This document shows positions 12,201 to 24,000 of a DNA stretch of 64,000 bases, piece after piece (within the stretch, counting starts at the first letter, position 1; each line of letters opens with the position of its first letter). A program made the position numbers and the translations under genes. The stretch comes from Pithys albifrons albifrons (taxonomy: Eukaryota; Chordata; Aves; Passeriformes; Thamnophilidae), in NCBI RefSeq assembly GCF_047495875.1, contig NC_092486.1:992001-1056000 (forward strand), read 5' to 3'. The notes under the pieces were generated by a model. It was not told the origin of the DNA. It saw only the letters and a program-made list of their open reading frames with translations, and ran no database searches.

Positions 12201-15200
12201 CAGTGCCTTCCAGTGTCCCTCAGTGCCCCCCAGTTCCTCCCCCCCAGTGCCCCTCAGTGCCCCCCAGTTCCTCATCCCAGTGCCTCCCAGTGCCCCCACA
12301 GTGCCCCCCAGTGACTCCCCAGTGACTCCCAGTGCACCCACAGTGCCTCCCAGTGTCCCTCAGTGCCCCCCAGTTCCTCCCCCCCAGTGCTTCCCAGTGC
12401 CTTCCAGTGTCCCTCAGTGCCCCCCAGTTCCTCCCTCCCAGTGCTTCCCAGTGCCCCCCAGTGCCTCCCAGTGCACCCACAGTGCCTCCCAGTGATGCTC
12501 AGTGCCCCCCAGTTCCTCGCCCCAGTGCCCCCCCAGTGACTCACAGTGCCCCCACAGTGCCTCCCAGTGACCCTCAGTGCCTCCCAGTGACTCCCAGTGC
12601 CCTCCCAGTGTCCCTCAGTGCCCTCCCAGTGTTCCTCAGTGCCTCCCAGTGATGCTCAGTGCCCCCCAGTTCCTCGCCCCAGTGCCCCCCCAGTGTCTCC
12701 CAGTGTCCCTCAGTGCCTCCCAGTGTCTCCCAGTGCCCCCCGTGCCTCCCAGTGCCCCCCCAGTGAATCCCAGTGCCCCCCCAGTGCCTCTCAGTGCCCC
12801 CCAGTGCCTCCACAGTGCCTCCCAGTGTCCCTCAGTGCCTCCCACTGCCCCCCAGTGCCTCCCAGCGTCCCTCAGTGCCCCCCAGCGTCGCCCAGTGCCC
12901 CCCAATGCCTCCCAGCATCCCTCAGTGCCCCTCAGTGCCCCTCAGTGCCTCCCAGTGCCCCCTCAGTGCTTCCCAGTGCCCCCCAGAGTCACCCTGTGTC
13001 ACCCAGTGCCCCCCAGTGTCACCCTGTGTCACCCAGTGCCCCCACAGTGCCCCCCAGTGACTCCCCAGTGACTCCCAGTGCACCCACAGTGCCTCCCAGT
13101 GTCCCTCAGTGCCCCCCAGTTCCTCCCCCCCAGTGCTTCCCAGTGCCTTCCAGTGTCCCTCAGTGCCCCCCAGTTCCTCCCTCCCAGTGCTTCCCAGTGC
13201 CCCCCAGTGCCTCCCAGTGCACCCACAGTGCCTCCCAGTGATGCTCAGTGCCCCCCAGTTCCTCGCCCCAGTGCCCCCCCAGTGACTCACAGTGCCTCCA
13301 CAGTGCCTCCCAGTGACCCTCAGTGCCTCCCACTGCCCCCCAGTGCCTCCCAGCGTCCCTCAGTGCCCCCCAGCGTCGCCCAGTGCCCCCCAATGCCTCC
13401 CAGCATCCCTCAGTGCCCCTCAGTGCCCCTCAGTGCCTCCCAGTGCCCCCTCAGTGCTTCCCAGTGCCCCCCAGAGTCACCCTGTGTCACCCAGTGCCCC
13501 CCAGTGTCACCCTGTGTCACCCAGTGCCCCTCAGTGCCCCCCAGTGCTTCCCAGTGCCCCTCAGTGCCTCCCAGAGCCTCCTGGTGCCCTCCCAGTGCCT
13601 CCTGGTGCCCTCTCAGTGCCCCCCAGTGCCCCCCAGTGCCCAAGGGGATGCCATGGGAAGCCCAGCTGGGCCCCCACACCAACCTCTGGCCCGTAGTAGC
13701 GCCTGGTGTAGGTGAGGTCGATGATCAGCCCCAGCTCCTCCTTCCTCTCCTTGATCTTCCTGAGCAGGTCTCGAGGGGAAAACCTCTCCTCTGGAGGAAG
13801 ATTCCTGTCAAAACTCTGAGGGGAAACCATGTTGAGGAGCAGACATTAAACTGGGGGGTGGGAAAAGGCTCCAGAACGTGCCAAGGACTGGGGAGAAGGA
13901 CTCAGAGGCTGAGGCAGGTGGGTTATGGGGCAGTCAGGGAGGGGTTTGGGGTGGAGGGGCCCTGAGAGCTGCCCCAGTGGCTCCCCCTGCCTTGGGCAGG
14001 GACAGGCTCAGCCCTCAGTGCTGTGGGACTGGATGGGAAACAGCCCCAGACACTGAAGGTCTCTGTAAACAAACAGGTCTGTGGCTCAAACACACGGAAT
14101 GTCAGACTGACTCAGGCTGGGAAGGACCTCCAGGATCACAAACCCCACCCTGTGCCCAGCCCAGAGCTCTGAGTGCCACCTCCAGGTGTTCCCTGGGCCC
14201 CCCCAGGGGTGGGCACTCCAACCCTCCCTGGGCAGTGCCAGCGTTTAACCCTTCCCATGAAGGAATTCCATCCCATGGAGCCACTCCCTGAGTTCAGGGG
14301 GGTTGGGACAGCAAGTCATGGAGTGATGGAACAGATCCCTGGGCTTGGTTGAGTTGGAAAAGCTCTCTGAGGTCACAGCCAAGGCCACCACTGCCCATGT
14401 CCCCAAGTGCCACCTCCACAGGGATGTTCAGTGTCCCCAGGGATGGGCACTCACTCCTGTGCCAGCTGGGCAGCCCTTTCCATGCAGGAATTTCCCCAGG
14501 GTCCAGCCTGAACATCCCTTGGCACAGCCTGAGGCCATTCCCTCTCCTGTCCCTGTTCCTGGGGCAGAGCCCGACCAAACTGGCGGGATGTTTCTCATGG
14601 AATCATGGAATGGTTTAGGGTGGAAAAGCCCTCTAAGGTCATGGAGTCCCCTTGTTCCCCAGCACTGCCAAGGCCACCACTGCCCATGTCCCCACAGGGA
14701 TGTTCAGTGCCCCCAGGGATGGGCACTCCACTCCTGTGCCAGTTGGAAATTCCATGCAGGAATTTCCCCAATATCCCCCTGCCCCTGCCCTGGCCCAGCC
14801 TGAGGCCATTCCCTGTCCTGTTCCTGGGGCAGAGCCCAATCCCCCCCTGGCAGGGGGTTCAGAGAGGCAGAAGGTCCCCCCTGAGCCTCCTTTCCCCCCC
14901 CTGAGCCCCCCCCAGCTCCCTCAGCCCCCCCAGCCTGGCTCTCCCTCCCCACTCCCAAGCCCCAAATGTCCCATTTGAGAGAACTCCCCCCCTAAAGCTC
15001 CACCAGGTGACCCCTCCCCATGGCTGCTCCCCCACCCCACCCCCCAGGGCCCTGGGGGTCCCTCACCTTCTTCAGGGGCACCTTGAAGGCGATGAACCGT
15101 GTTCCTGGCATCCTCCTGCCCAGGGGGATGTACTCAGTCCACCTGCAGAGGGGCACGGGGGGTAAACTGGGCACAGACCCCACACCTGGGACACTCAAAC

Positions 15201-17282
15201 CCCCCTGGGCTGGGGACCCTCAACATACCCCCCTGGGCTGGGGACCCTCAACATACCCCCCTGGGCTGGGGACCCTCAACATACCCCCCTGGGCTGGGGA
15301 CCCTCAAACCCCCCTGGGCTGGGGACCCTCAACATACCCCCCTGGGTTGGGGACCCTCAACATACCCCCCTGGGCTGGGGACACTCAACATACCCCCCTG
15401 GGCTGGGGACCCTCAAACCCCCCTGGGCTGGGGACCCTCAAACCCCCCCTGGGCTGGGGACCCTCAAACCCCCCCTGGGCTGGGGACACTCAAACCCCCC
15501 AGGCTCGGGGACTCTCAACATACCCCTGGGCTGGGGACCCTCAAACCCCCCTGGGCTGGGGACCCTCAAACCCCCCAGGCTCGGGGACCCTCAAACCCCC
15601 CTGAGCTGGGGACCCTCAAACCCCCCCTGGGCTGGGGACCCTCAAACCCCCCTGGGCTGGGGACCCTCAAACCCCCCAGGCTCGGGGACACTCAAACCCC
15701 CCTGGGCTGGGGACCCTCAAACCCCCCCTGGGCTGGGGACCCTCAAACCCCCCCTGGGCTGGGGACACTCAAACCCCCCCTGGGCTGGGGACACTCAAAC
15801 CCCCCTGGGCTGGGGACACTCAAACCCCCCCTGGGCTGGGGACACTCAAACCCCCCCTGGGCTGGGGACCCTCAACATACCCCCCTGGGCTGGGGACCCT
15901 CAAACCCCCCTGGGCTGGGGACACTCAAACCCCCCCTGGGCTGGGGACACTCAAACCCCCCCTGGGCTGGGGACACTCAAACCCCCCCTGGGCTGGGGAC
16001 CCTCAACATCTCCCAAACCTGGGGACCCCCAAACCACCCCCTCCCTGGATCTGGAGACCCCCAAACCCTCCCCTGGTTTGAGGACACTCCAATTCTCCAC
16101 ACCTGAGGACCCTCAATCTCTTCTTGCCCAGGGACCCTCAAACCCCCCAGACCTTCAAACCCAGGACCCCCAAACCCCCCTGGCCTGGGGCCTCTCCACC
16201 CTCCCCTGTCCCAGGACCCTCAAACCCCTCCCCCAGAGACCCCCAAAACCTCTCCAGGACCAGGGAACCTCAAACCACCTCTGGGACCTTCAAACTCCCC
16301 CCAGACCCTGACAGGGACCCTCAACCCCCTCCCCAGACCCTGACAGGGACCCTCAGCCCCCCCCAAACCCTGACGGGGACCCTCAAACTCCCCCCCCAGA
16401 CCCCGACAGGGAACTTCAAGCTCCCCCCCGCCCAGAGCCCGACAGGGACCCTCAAACTCCCCCTCAGACCGTAACAGGGACCCTCAAACTCCTCCACAGA
16501 CCCTGACAGGGACTCTCAGCCCACCCCAGATCCTGACAGGGCCCCTCAAGCTCCCCCCAGATCCCGACAGGGCCCCTCAAACTCCCCCCAGACCCCGACA
16601 GGGCCCCTCAAGCTCCCCCCAGATCCCGACAGGGCCCCTCAAGCTCCCCCCAGACCCCGACAGGGCCCCTCGAGCTCCCCCCAGATCCCGACAGGGCCCC
16701 TCGAGCTCCCCCCAGATCCCGACAGGGCCCCTCAAACTCCCCGCAGACTCTGACAGGGTCCCTCGAGCTCCCCCCAGACCCTGACAGGGTCCCTCGAGCT
16801 CCCCCCAGACTCCGACAGGGCCCCTCAAGCTCCCCCCAGATCCCGACAGGGTCCCTCGAGCTCCCCCCAGATCCCGACAGGGCCCCTCAAGCTCCCCCCA
16901 GACCCCGACAGGGCCCCTCAAGCTCCCCCCAGACCCTGACAGGGTCCCTCAAACTCCCCCCAGACCCCGACAGGGCCCCTCAAGCTCCCCCCAGACCCCG
17001 ACAGGGCCCCTCAAGCTCCCCCCAGACCCCGACAGGGCCCCTCAAGCTCCCCCCAGACCCTGACAGGGTCCCTCAAGCGCCCCCTCACACTCAGAGCCCC
17101 CCAGCTCCTCCCCACGCCCCCCGTGACGGGGCCTCGCAGCGGCGCCGCCGCTCCCGGGGCCCGGCCGGTCCCTCCCGCGCGCGGGGCTGCCCCGGGACCC
17201 TCCGGGACCCCCCCGTGTTCCCCCAGCCCCGGCCGGGCCGCGCTCACCGCTCGGGGACACGGGAAGACCCTTTGCCCGCCAT
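9277..17282 (-). CDS. DUSP11: RNA/RNP complex-1-interacting phosphatase
   Basis: DUSP11 is a nuclear dual-specificity-phosphatase-fold enzyme that removes 5' triphosphates and diphosphates from RNA, including RNA polymerase III and viral transcripts. Coding exons on the minus strand are 17248-17282, 15067-15142, 13684-13815, 11674-11797, 11156-11216, 10723-10769, 10491-10566 and probably 9277-9460. All junctions are GT-AG and phases match, giving 244 residues. The short first exon (MAGKGSSRVPER) joins WTEYIPLGRRMPGTRFIAF. The catalytic HCX5R loop HCTHGLNRTG lies in exon 5 (Cys130, Arg136), followed by RYLIDVEG. The last exon is less certain: its acceptor (ctgtggcctgcag) is good and the frame fits, but only a weak resemblance to the variable mammalian tail supports it. 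A donor-like gtaggt at 9347 or a stop just after exon 7 (near 10487) are alternatives. The protein is shorter than human DUSP11 (330 residues), mainly at both ends. Confidence 0.88.
9636..10400 (-). mobile_element. Composite CR1 fragments (antisense)
   Basis: The + strand reads an antisense CR1 3' end (gaatggtttgggttggaagg, ccctgggcagggacacctcc, tctctgggaattccagccca), then a ~150-bp segment with ccagttgaaatccatcccag, then a second antisense CR1 start near 10175. Part of it (about 9893-10360) recurs almost unchanged near 49.4-49.8 kb. It lies in the last DUSP11 intron. Confidence 0.8.
10995..11158. repeat. ~21-bp array abutting DUSP11 exon 5 donor
   Basis: Seven units of ctttgccagggacaactcag (later cagctcag). 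The last unit runs into the minus-strand splice donor of DUSP11 exon 5 (gtgagc at 11155-11150), so the intron begins inside the array. Confidence 0.9.
11420..11625 (-). mobile_element. CR1 fragment (antisense)
   Basis: tctgggatggtttgggttgg, then ctgccctgggcagggacacc and ccatccagcctggcctgg mark a truncated antisense CR1 3' end in a DUSP11 intron, just below exon 4. Confidence 0.75.
12155..13645. repeat. 10-bp minisatellite with higher-order duplication
   Basis: The basic unit is cagtgcctcc/cagtgccccc (about 145 copies) with variants cagttcctcc and cagtgatgct. Longer blocks repeat: about 12296-12535 recurs at 13041-13280 essentially unchanged, and about 12837-12990 recurs at 13328-13490. It fills the DUSP11 intron between exons 3 and 4 and ends about 40 bp from exon 3. 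Confidence 0.95.
14085..14850 (-). mobile_element. Three diverged CR1 tails in a row (antisense)
   Basis: Three successive blocks begin near 14100, 14320 and 14605 with CR1-like antisense starts (gaatggtttagggtggaaaa in the third), then gccaccactgcccatgtccc and gatgggcactccactcctgt. They are diverged copies of one type, in the DUSP11 intron between exons 2 and 3. Confidence 0.6.
15185..16025. repeat. ~25-bp minisatellite (~33 units)
   Basis: The unit is ctgggctggggaccctcaaa followed by cccccc, or caacatacccc in about a third of units. It starts about 45 bp from DUSP11 exon 2, in intron 1, and grades into related sequence up to about 16280. Confidence 0.95.
16290..17095. repeat. 30-bp minisatellite (~27 units), DUSP11 intron 1
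   Basis: The unit is gaccccgacagggcccctca followed by agctccccccа-like sequence (agctcccccc). Very low G/C asymmetry within units, with C runs on top. It ends just before the CpG-rich DUSP11 promoter. Confidence 0.95.
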
Positions 17283-17480
17283 GGCTCCGACAGCGACACG
17301 TCACTTCCGCTTCCGGTTCCGGCCTCCCTCCGCCCCGGCCCCGCGAGGACCCGCCAGGCCACGCCCACTCTGGAGGCCACGCCCCTCATGGAGACACCGC
17401 CCACACGGATGAGGCCACGCCCATCTGTCACGAGACCACACCCACAACTGTGGGCCACGCCCCCCAGCGCTGCGCGGCTC
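17110..17480 (-). promoter_or_regulatory. CpG-rich DUSP11 promoter and start region
   Basis: CpG-dense sequence surrounds the DUSP11 start codon (17282). Just upstream, on the + strand, tcacttccgcttccggttcc (17302-17321) carries three overlapping ETS-type GGAA sites, typical of housekeeping promoters. There is no TATA box. The transcription start is inferred to lie near 17290-17340. Confidence 0.65.
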
Positions 17481-17519
17481 TGTCGCCGCCTGGAGGTCAC
17501 GAGTGGGAACGACAGTCCA

Positions 17520-17579
17520 GGGACGGGAGAGGGATCGGGACCAGGATCAGGATCGGGAGCAGGATCAGGATCGGGATCG

Positions 17580-17612
<33 letters not shown>

Positions 17613-17820
17613 CCAGGAGCAGGAGCAGGAGCAGGAGTAGGAGTAGGAGTAGGAGTAGGAGTAGGAGCAGGACCAAGACCAGGACCAGGAGCAGGAGCAG
17701 GACCAAGATCAGGATCACGATCAGGACCAGGAGGAGCAGGAGCAGGAGTAGGAGTAGGAGTAGGAGCAGGACCAAGACCAGGACCAGGACCAGGAGCAGG
17801 ACCAAGATCAGGATCACGAT

Positions 17821-17867
<47 letters not shown>

Positions 17868-18190
17868 CCAAGACCAGGACCAGGACCAGGAGCAGGACCA
17901 AGATCAGGATCAGGACCAGGATCAGGATCAGGATCAGGATCAGGACCAAGATCAGGACCAGGACCAGGATCAGGATCAGGACCAAGATCAGGACCAGGAT
18001 CAGTATCAAGACCAGGATCAGGACCAGAAGCAGGACCAGGACCAGGAGCAGGAGTAGGAGCAGGAGCAGGAGCAGGACCAGGATCAGGATCAAGATCAGA
18101 ATCAGGATCAGGACCAAGACCAGGATCAGGATCAGGACCAGGACCAGGACCAGGAGCAGGACCAGGACCAGGAGCAGGACCAGTGTCACT
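17520..18190. repeat. Hexanucleotide array (gaxcag)n, ~110 units
   Basis: Six-base units gagcag, gaccag, gatcag, gagtag and caagat are mixed over about 650 bp. All three + frames and the minus frame stay open for long stretches, giving Arg/Ser, Gly/Ala and Leu/Val repeat peptides that I do not take as genes. The array begins about 240 bp upstream of the DUSP11 start. Confidence 0.95.
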
Positions 18191-18575
18191 GCCCCAGTAG
18201 CAATGTCACCACCCCAGTACCAGCATCACTGTCCCAGTGCCAGTCTCTGTGCCGGTCCCAGCATCACTGTCCCAGTGCCAGTCTCTGTGCCGGTCCAGCA
18301 TCACTGTCCCAGTGCCAGTCTCTGTGCCGGTCCAGCACCACTGTCCCAGTGCCAGTCTCTGTGCTGGTCCCAACCTCACTGTCCCAGTGCCAGTCTCTGT
18401 GCTGGTCCCAACCTCACTGTCCCAGTGCCAGTCTCTGTGCTGGTCCAGCATCACTGTCCCAGTGCCAGTCTCTGTGCTGGTCCCAACCTCACTGTCCCAG
18501 TGCCAGTCTCTGTGCTGGTCCAGCATCACTGTCCCAGTGCCAGTCTCTGTGCTGGTCCAGCATCACTGCCCCAGT
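18190..18575. repeat. ~37-bp minisatellite (~10 units)
   Basis: Core tcactgtcccagtgccagtc then tctgtgctggtcc(c)agca, alternating gtgccgg and gtgctgg. It follows the hexanucleotide array without a gap. Confidence 0.93.
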
Positions 18576-19079
18576 CCCAACACCCCAGTGCACCCCAACA
18601 GCAGCATCACAACCCCAGGACTGGCAGTCCCACCCTGCACCAGTACCGGTACCACCATCCCAGTACCCTCAGTACTGCCACCCCCACTCCATGCTGGCAC
18701 TGGCACTCCCACTATTGGCATCCCCTACCCCATCCTGGCACCAGTATCCCCCAAATCAGCATCTCCCCTCATTCCCAGTACCCACAGCTCCAGTTCCAGC
18801 ACCCCCACTCACCAGGAGCAAATCCCACCAGCACCCCCTGGGGACCCCCACAAAGGGCCACCCCACGGACGCCCCATCATGGCCACAGCTACTGGGAGCA
18901 CCAGTTGTCTCTTGGGGCAGGAAGAGGGAAGACAAAAAACACCCAAAAGTATCCCCAAAATCATCCCATCCCACCAGTGGGGCAGGATGGGGCAGCACAG
19001 ACATGTGGCATGGCAGGGTCCTGGTGCCACCCCACCCCTTGTGGGCAGGGAAATCACAGCCCCACAGAAATGTCATTGC
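18576..19079. other. Intergenic sequence, no gene recognised
   Basis: Moderately complex sequence with loose cagtacc/cagcacc repeats at the left. No exon or known element was recognised. Confidence 0.4.
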
Positions 19080-19905
19080 TGGGGTGGGAGATTGTTGGGA
19101 TGGGAAATGAGGGTGGGAATGGGAAATGAGGGTGGGGGTGGGAAATGAGGGTGGGAATGGGAAATAAGGGTGGGAATGGGAAATAAAGGTGGGAATGGGA
19201 AATGAGGGTGGGAATGGGAAATAAAGGTGGGAATGGGAAATGAGGGTGGGGGTGGGAAATGAGGGTGGGAATGGGAAATGAGGGTGGGGGTGGGAAATCA
19301 TGGTGGGAATGGGAAATCATGGTGGGAATGGGAAATCATGGTGGGAATGGGAAATGAGGGTGGGAATGGGAAATGAGGGTGGGAATGGGAAATAAAGGTG
19401 GGAATGGGAAATGAGGGTGGGGTTGGGAAATCATCATGGAACTGGAAGTGATGGTGGGGATGGAAAATCATTGTGAGATTGAGAAATGATGGTGAGGATG
19501 GGAAATCTTGGTGGGAATGGGAAATCTTGGTGGGAATGGGAAATCTTGGTGGGAACGGGAAATCACGTTGGGACTGGGAATCATTGTGGGGATAAGAAAT
19601 TGTGGTGGGGACAGAAAATCATTGGAATGGGAAATCATCTTGGAGATGGGAAGTCATTGAGGGGTTGAGAAATCTTGATGAGGATGGAAAGTTACGGGAA
19701 TGGGAAATCATTGGAGTAGGAAATGATCATGGGCAGGGAAATCATGGTGGGGATGGGAAATCATGGTGGGGATGGGAAATCATGGTGGGGGAAAGAAATC
19801 TTGGAGGTGATGGGAAATCACCCAAATGGGAAATCATTGGAATGGGAGATCAGCATTGGGCATGGGGAAACATGATGGGAGTGGGAAATAGTTTTGGGAA
19901 TGGGA
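19080..19905. repeat. ~18-19 bp purine-rich minisatellite (~42 units)
   Basis: Unit gggaaatgagggtgggaat, changing to gggaaatcatggtggggat and then degenerate after about 19560. The top strand is almost pyrimidine-free. It lies between DUSP11 and PROM2. Confidence 0.93.
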
Positions 19906-20099
19906 AATCATCCCTGGCATCCCCATCCCTGCCCTAAGACCAGTGGGGGTGGCCAGGGCTCCTTTGGCAGGCACAGGCACATATAAATGTACCCTGCTAA
20001 CATTCCAGGCTTTTCCAGCCCTGGGAATTTTGTCCCGGAATGGGGACTCAGCCAGGCCAGGGCAGGATTTTCCAGTCCTCAGCACTCCATTCCCAAGAG

Positions 20100-21038
20100 G
20101 GTGGTGGGGAGCAGCGCCCTGTGCCCAGCCTGGAAAAAGCTGCGGGCACCTCCGGCTGGGAGCAGAGCCCCTTTTCCAGCGGGACGGGAACCGCAGGGAT
20201 TCCCATCCACGCCGGGCAGGCGGAGGCGGCGCCGGGAAGGGCCGGTCGGACCCGCCCGGCCGAGCAGGGTCGCGGCCCTGGGGGTGCCCCGGGGCCGTCT
20301 GGGCACAGGGGGCTGTTCCTCCCCCCGGAGATCAGGTTGCACCAGCCCTGTAATTAGCGCTCGGCCGAGCTCGGAGCCGGCCCTGCGAAGGAGCCGCGGG
20401 CGCCCCGAGGTGCGGGACAGGGACCGGCCGAGCCCGGGAAGCTCATGACACACCCACCCATCATCCCTCTCCATGTGTTCCCCCCTGGTTTCCCTTCTCA
20501 CCGCGACCCCACATCTCGGGGTGCTCTTCCAAAGGGTGATTCTGCCCCACAGGGACCCCACCCACACATGAGGGTTCCCCCACAAGGCCTTTCCCACCCC
20601 CCAAGCAGTGCCCAAATCCCAAATCTCTCCTTCCACTGTGGCTGCGGTGGCGACGAGCACCCTCCATCCCACGTCCAGGGGGCTCACCACCCTTTATCCC
20701 CCTCCCCAAAACCCCGGGAAGGCTTCGCCACCCGTTCTGGGAAGGTTCTCGGCCGCAGGGACCCCGCGGCGGTGACTCAGGGACGGCGCGGGGGTTGCGA
20801 AACAGGCCCGGGATGGTTTGGGAGCCGCCTCCGCCAGCCCCGCCAAGCGCAGCCGCCCCGGGGAGCCCGTCGGGGGAACAAGCCCCGGCAGCGTCTGGGC
20901 TGTGCGCGGCGGCCGACCCGTCAGGCAGGTTTCCCGGGGCAGGAGCCGAGCCGGGCAGAGCCGTCCGGGCGCGGGCAATGCCCCTCCGCCCGCTCGCAGG
21001 CTGAGCGAGCCCCCGGCGCTGCCCTCGCCGCCGGAGCC
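20100..21038 (+). promoter_or_regulatory. CpG-rich region upstream of PROM2
   Basis: GC- and CpG-rich unique sequence leads to the PROM2 start codon. The strongest CpG density is at 20180-20440 and 20750-21038. No TATA box was seen, and the transcription start cannot be placed. Open frames here on both strands have no recognisable domain. Confidence 0.45.
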
Positions 21039-24000
21039 ATGCGGGCGGCCGGGCTGTGGCTGCTGCTGCTGGGCTGGGCGCTGCTGCGGCCCGGGGGCTG
21101 CCAGCAGTGCCACCCCGCGGGCCCGGGCACCGTCCTGCGCTTCACCGACCGCCACGCCGAGATCCGGGTGCCGGCGCTGCACCGCGTGCCCAGCGCGCTC
21201 GATCCGCTCTACGGCCTCGTGCGGCGCTGCCTGGACCTCATCCAGCAGAACCCCCTGCCCACAGGTGAGCCCGGCAGCTGGGACCCCGCCGGTGTGGGCA
21301 CCGGGACCCCGCCGGTGTGGGCACCGGGACCCCCGTGCTGTGGGTACCGAGACCCCGGTGTTGTGGGCACCGGGACCCCGCCAGTGTGGGCACCGGGACC
21401 CCAGTGCTGTGGGTACCGAGACCCCGGTGTTGTGGGCACCGGGACCCCGCTGGTTTGGGCACCGGGACCCTGCTGGTGTGGGTACTGGGATCCCGGTGGT
21501 GCGGGTACCGAGATCCCAGTTGTGCAGGAGCCGAGATCCACTGCTGCGGGTACTGGGATCCCGCTGCTGTGGGTACTGGGATCCCGCTGCTGCGGGTACT
21601 GGGATCCCACTGCTGTGGGTACCGGGACCCCGCTGGTGCAGGAGCCGGGATTCCAGGGGTTTCCCGTGCCCGGAGCTGTTCCGAGGGTTCTGAGCCGCTC
21701 CACGGAGCAGGATGTCACCTCCATCCCGGTGCCGCTGCCCCGGGAAGGTCGCGGGTGCATCAGGTGGGACCTCTTTCCTCAGTGCCATGATTCTTTTTGC
21801 AGAGCTGCTCAGGGCAGCCCTGAACGACCCTGGCTCGGTGCGGACATCGCAGGTGAGCCGGGATGTGGGGCGGGGGATCCCATGGGGAGGTTTTCCACCT
21901 GGGAAGGGACACCCGGGCACACGGAGCCCCCCGAGGCGGGTGCATCGCAGTGACGAGGCTCTCGCCCCGCGCAGGTGGTGCAGTACGAGCTGGGCTATGT
22001 GGTCTGTGCCGCCGTGGCTCTGCTCTTCACCGTGGCCGTGCCGGTGGCCGGGATGTGCTTCTGCTACTGCCGGAGCCGCCGGCGCTGCGGGGGCCGCCTC
22101 CGCGCCCACCGGCGCTCTCTGGGCTGCCGCCGGCACTGCCTGCTGGCCTGCCTGTCCCTCACCTCCCTCGTCATCCTGTGAGTCCCCCCAAACAGCCCGC
22201 AAGCCCGCGCTGGGTGGGTGGGTGGCACCCGCGTCCTGCCGGGCAGCGCCGTCACCGCCCGCTCGTGCCCGCAGGGTCAGCGTCACCTGCGCGCTCGTCA
22301 CCAGCCAGCGGGTGAAGGCGCAGATGGAGCCGGGGCTGGGGGCCGTGCCCACCACCCTGCACACGCTGCGGCACCACCTCGCCAACGTGCCCCAGGTGGG
22401 TGCCCGCCCGGGCGGGCTCGCCCCCCGGCACAGGGCGCTGCCCGGGGCGGCCGCGTTTCCCTCGGGGAGTGGTTTGGGAGGCGAGAGTTGTTGACGTGGC
22501 CGCATTAAAAATGCGGGGCTTCCTCCCGTCCCCGAGGCTGCTCCCGGGGCTGAGTCGTTTCTCCCTCCCGGCAGGGCGTGCAGATGGTGGTCGACCAGTT
22601 CGAGGTGCCCCGCAAGCAGATCAGCTCCGATTTGGGCGGTAAGGGCCGCGCCCCGCACCGGCAGCGCGCACCCCGAGCTTCCCGGCGGGGACCGGCGCTG
22701 CCCCAGTTCCCATCGGGATACTCATGGGAAACGGCGCACCCCGAGCTTCCCGGCAGGGACCGGCGCTTCCCCAGTTCCCATCGGGATACTCATGGGAAAC
22801 GGCCCATCCTGAGCTTCCCGGCGGGGACCGGCGCATCCCGAGCTTCCCATCGGGATGCTCACAGGGAACGGCACATCCCGAGCTTCCCGCCAGGATGCTG
22901 ACAGGGACCTCCGCTTCCCGGGCTTCCTGCCGGGATGCTGACAGAAACCGGCGCTTCCCGAGCTTCCCGCCGGGATGCTCACAGGGATCGGCGCTTCCCG
23001 AGCTTCCCGCCGGGATGTTGACAGGGACCGGCGCTTCCCGAGCTTCCCGCCGGGATGCTGACAGGGACCGGCGCTTCCCGAGCTTCCCGCCAGGATGCTG
23101 ACAGGGACCGGCGCTTCCCGAGCTTCCCGCCGGGATGCTGACGGCGAACGCGGTGCCTTGCAGGGCTCAGCCGGAGCGTGGGGCTCTCCATCCACACGCA
23201 GCTCAAAGCCACGACCTACGCGGCGCTGGCAGACCTGCAGGACAGGGCTGCAGGTGCGGCCGGAGCGCTGCCCCACCGCGGGCCGGACCCGAAGCCCCTC
23301 CGAGAGGGGCAGCCGGGTGGGCGCAGAGAAGCAGCGCTGAACTAGCCCCGGCCTTTCTCTTTCAGAGCTCCAGACCTCGCTGCACCATTTACAGATCGTG
23401 GACGGCACGGTGAGAGCGCTGGCGGCGGCGAGGGCAGAGCTGGGGCCGGCGCTGCGGGAGCGACAGCGCAGGGTGGTCGCCCTGCTCGACGACCCCCGCT
23501 GCACGTCCTGTGCCAGCGCCCTGGGCAGGGCGCAGAGCCTGGAGCTGGGCGCCGACTACACCCAGGTGGGCTGAGGGGCTGCTGGACCCCCCTCATCCCC
23601 CAGAGCCCACCCCGGCGCTCACGGGTTGCTGCTTCTCCCACCCCAAGGTGCCGTCGGTGGAGAAGGTGCTGAAGGAGCTGGACGGGCTGCCCCGGAGCGA
23701 CTTCGCGGAGATGATCCGCCAGGTTGGGGGGGTCGGGGTGGGGCAAGGGGAGTGGGTCCAGCTCACAAAGGTGTTGCTAAAATCAAAGAAAAATTCTCTG
23801 GGCGGCTTTAGTGTAGTTAAGGGAGGGAGCAGGGCTTTAATTAAAGCACTTTAAGGTGCGCGGAATACATTAGCACACACCGCACAGGACAGGCTCATTA
23901 GCATATCCAATGGGATACACCCATCCCGAAATTTGTGCATCCCCAGAACCTTCCCGGGGCCGCCCTCAGGCCCCTCTCCCTGAATTGGGTGGGTGGGCCC

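Noticed and set aside
17123..19129. 668-codon Arg/Ser-rich frame and a 230-codon Leu/Val frame on the opposite strand
   Set aside because: Both are translations of the hexanucleotide array plus neighbouring repeats, open in several frames at once.
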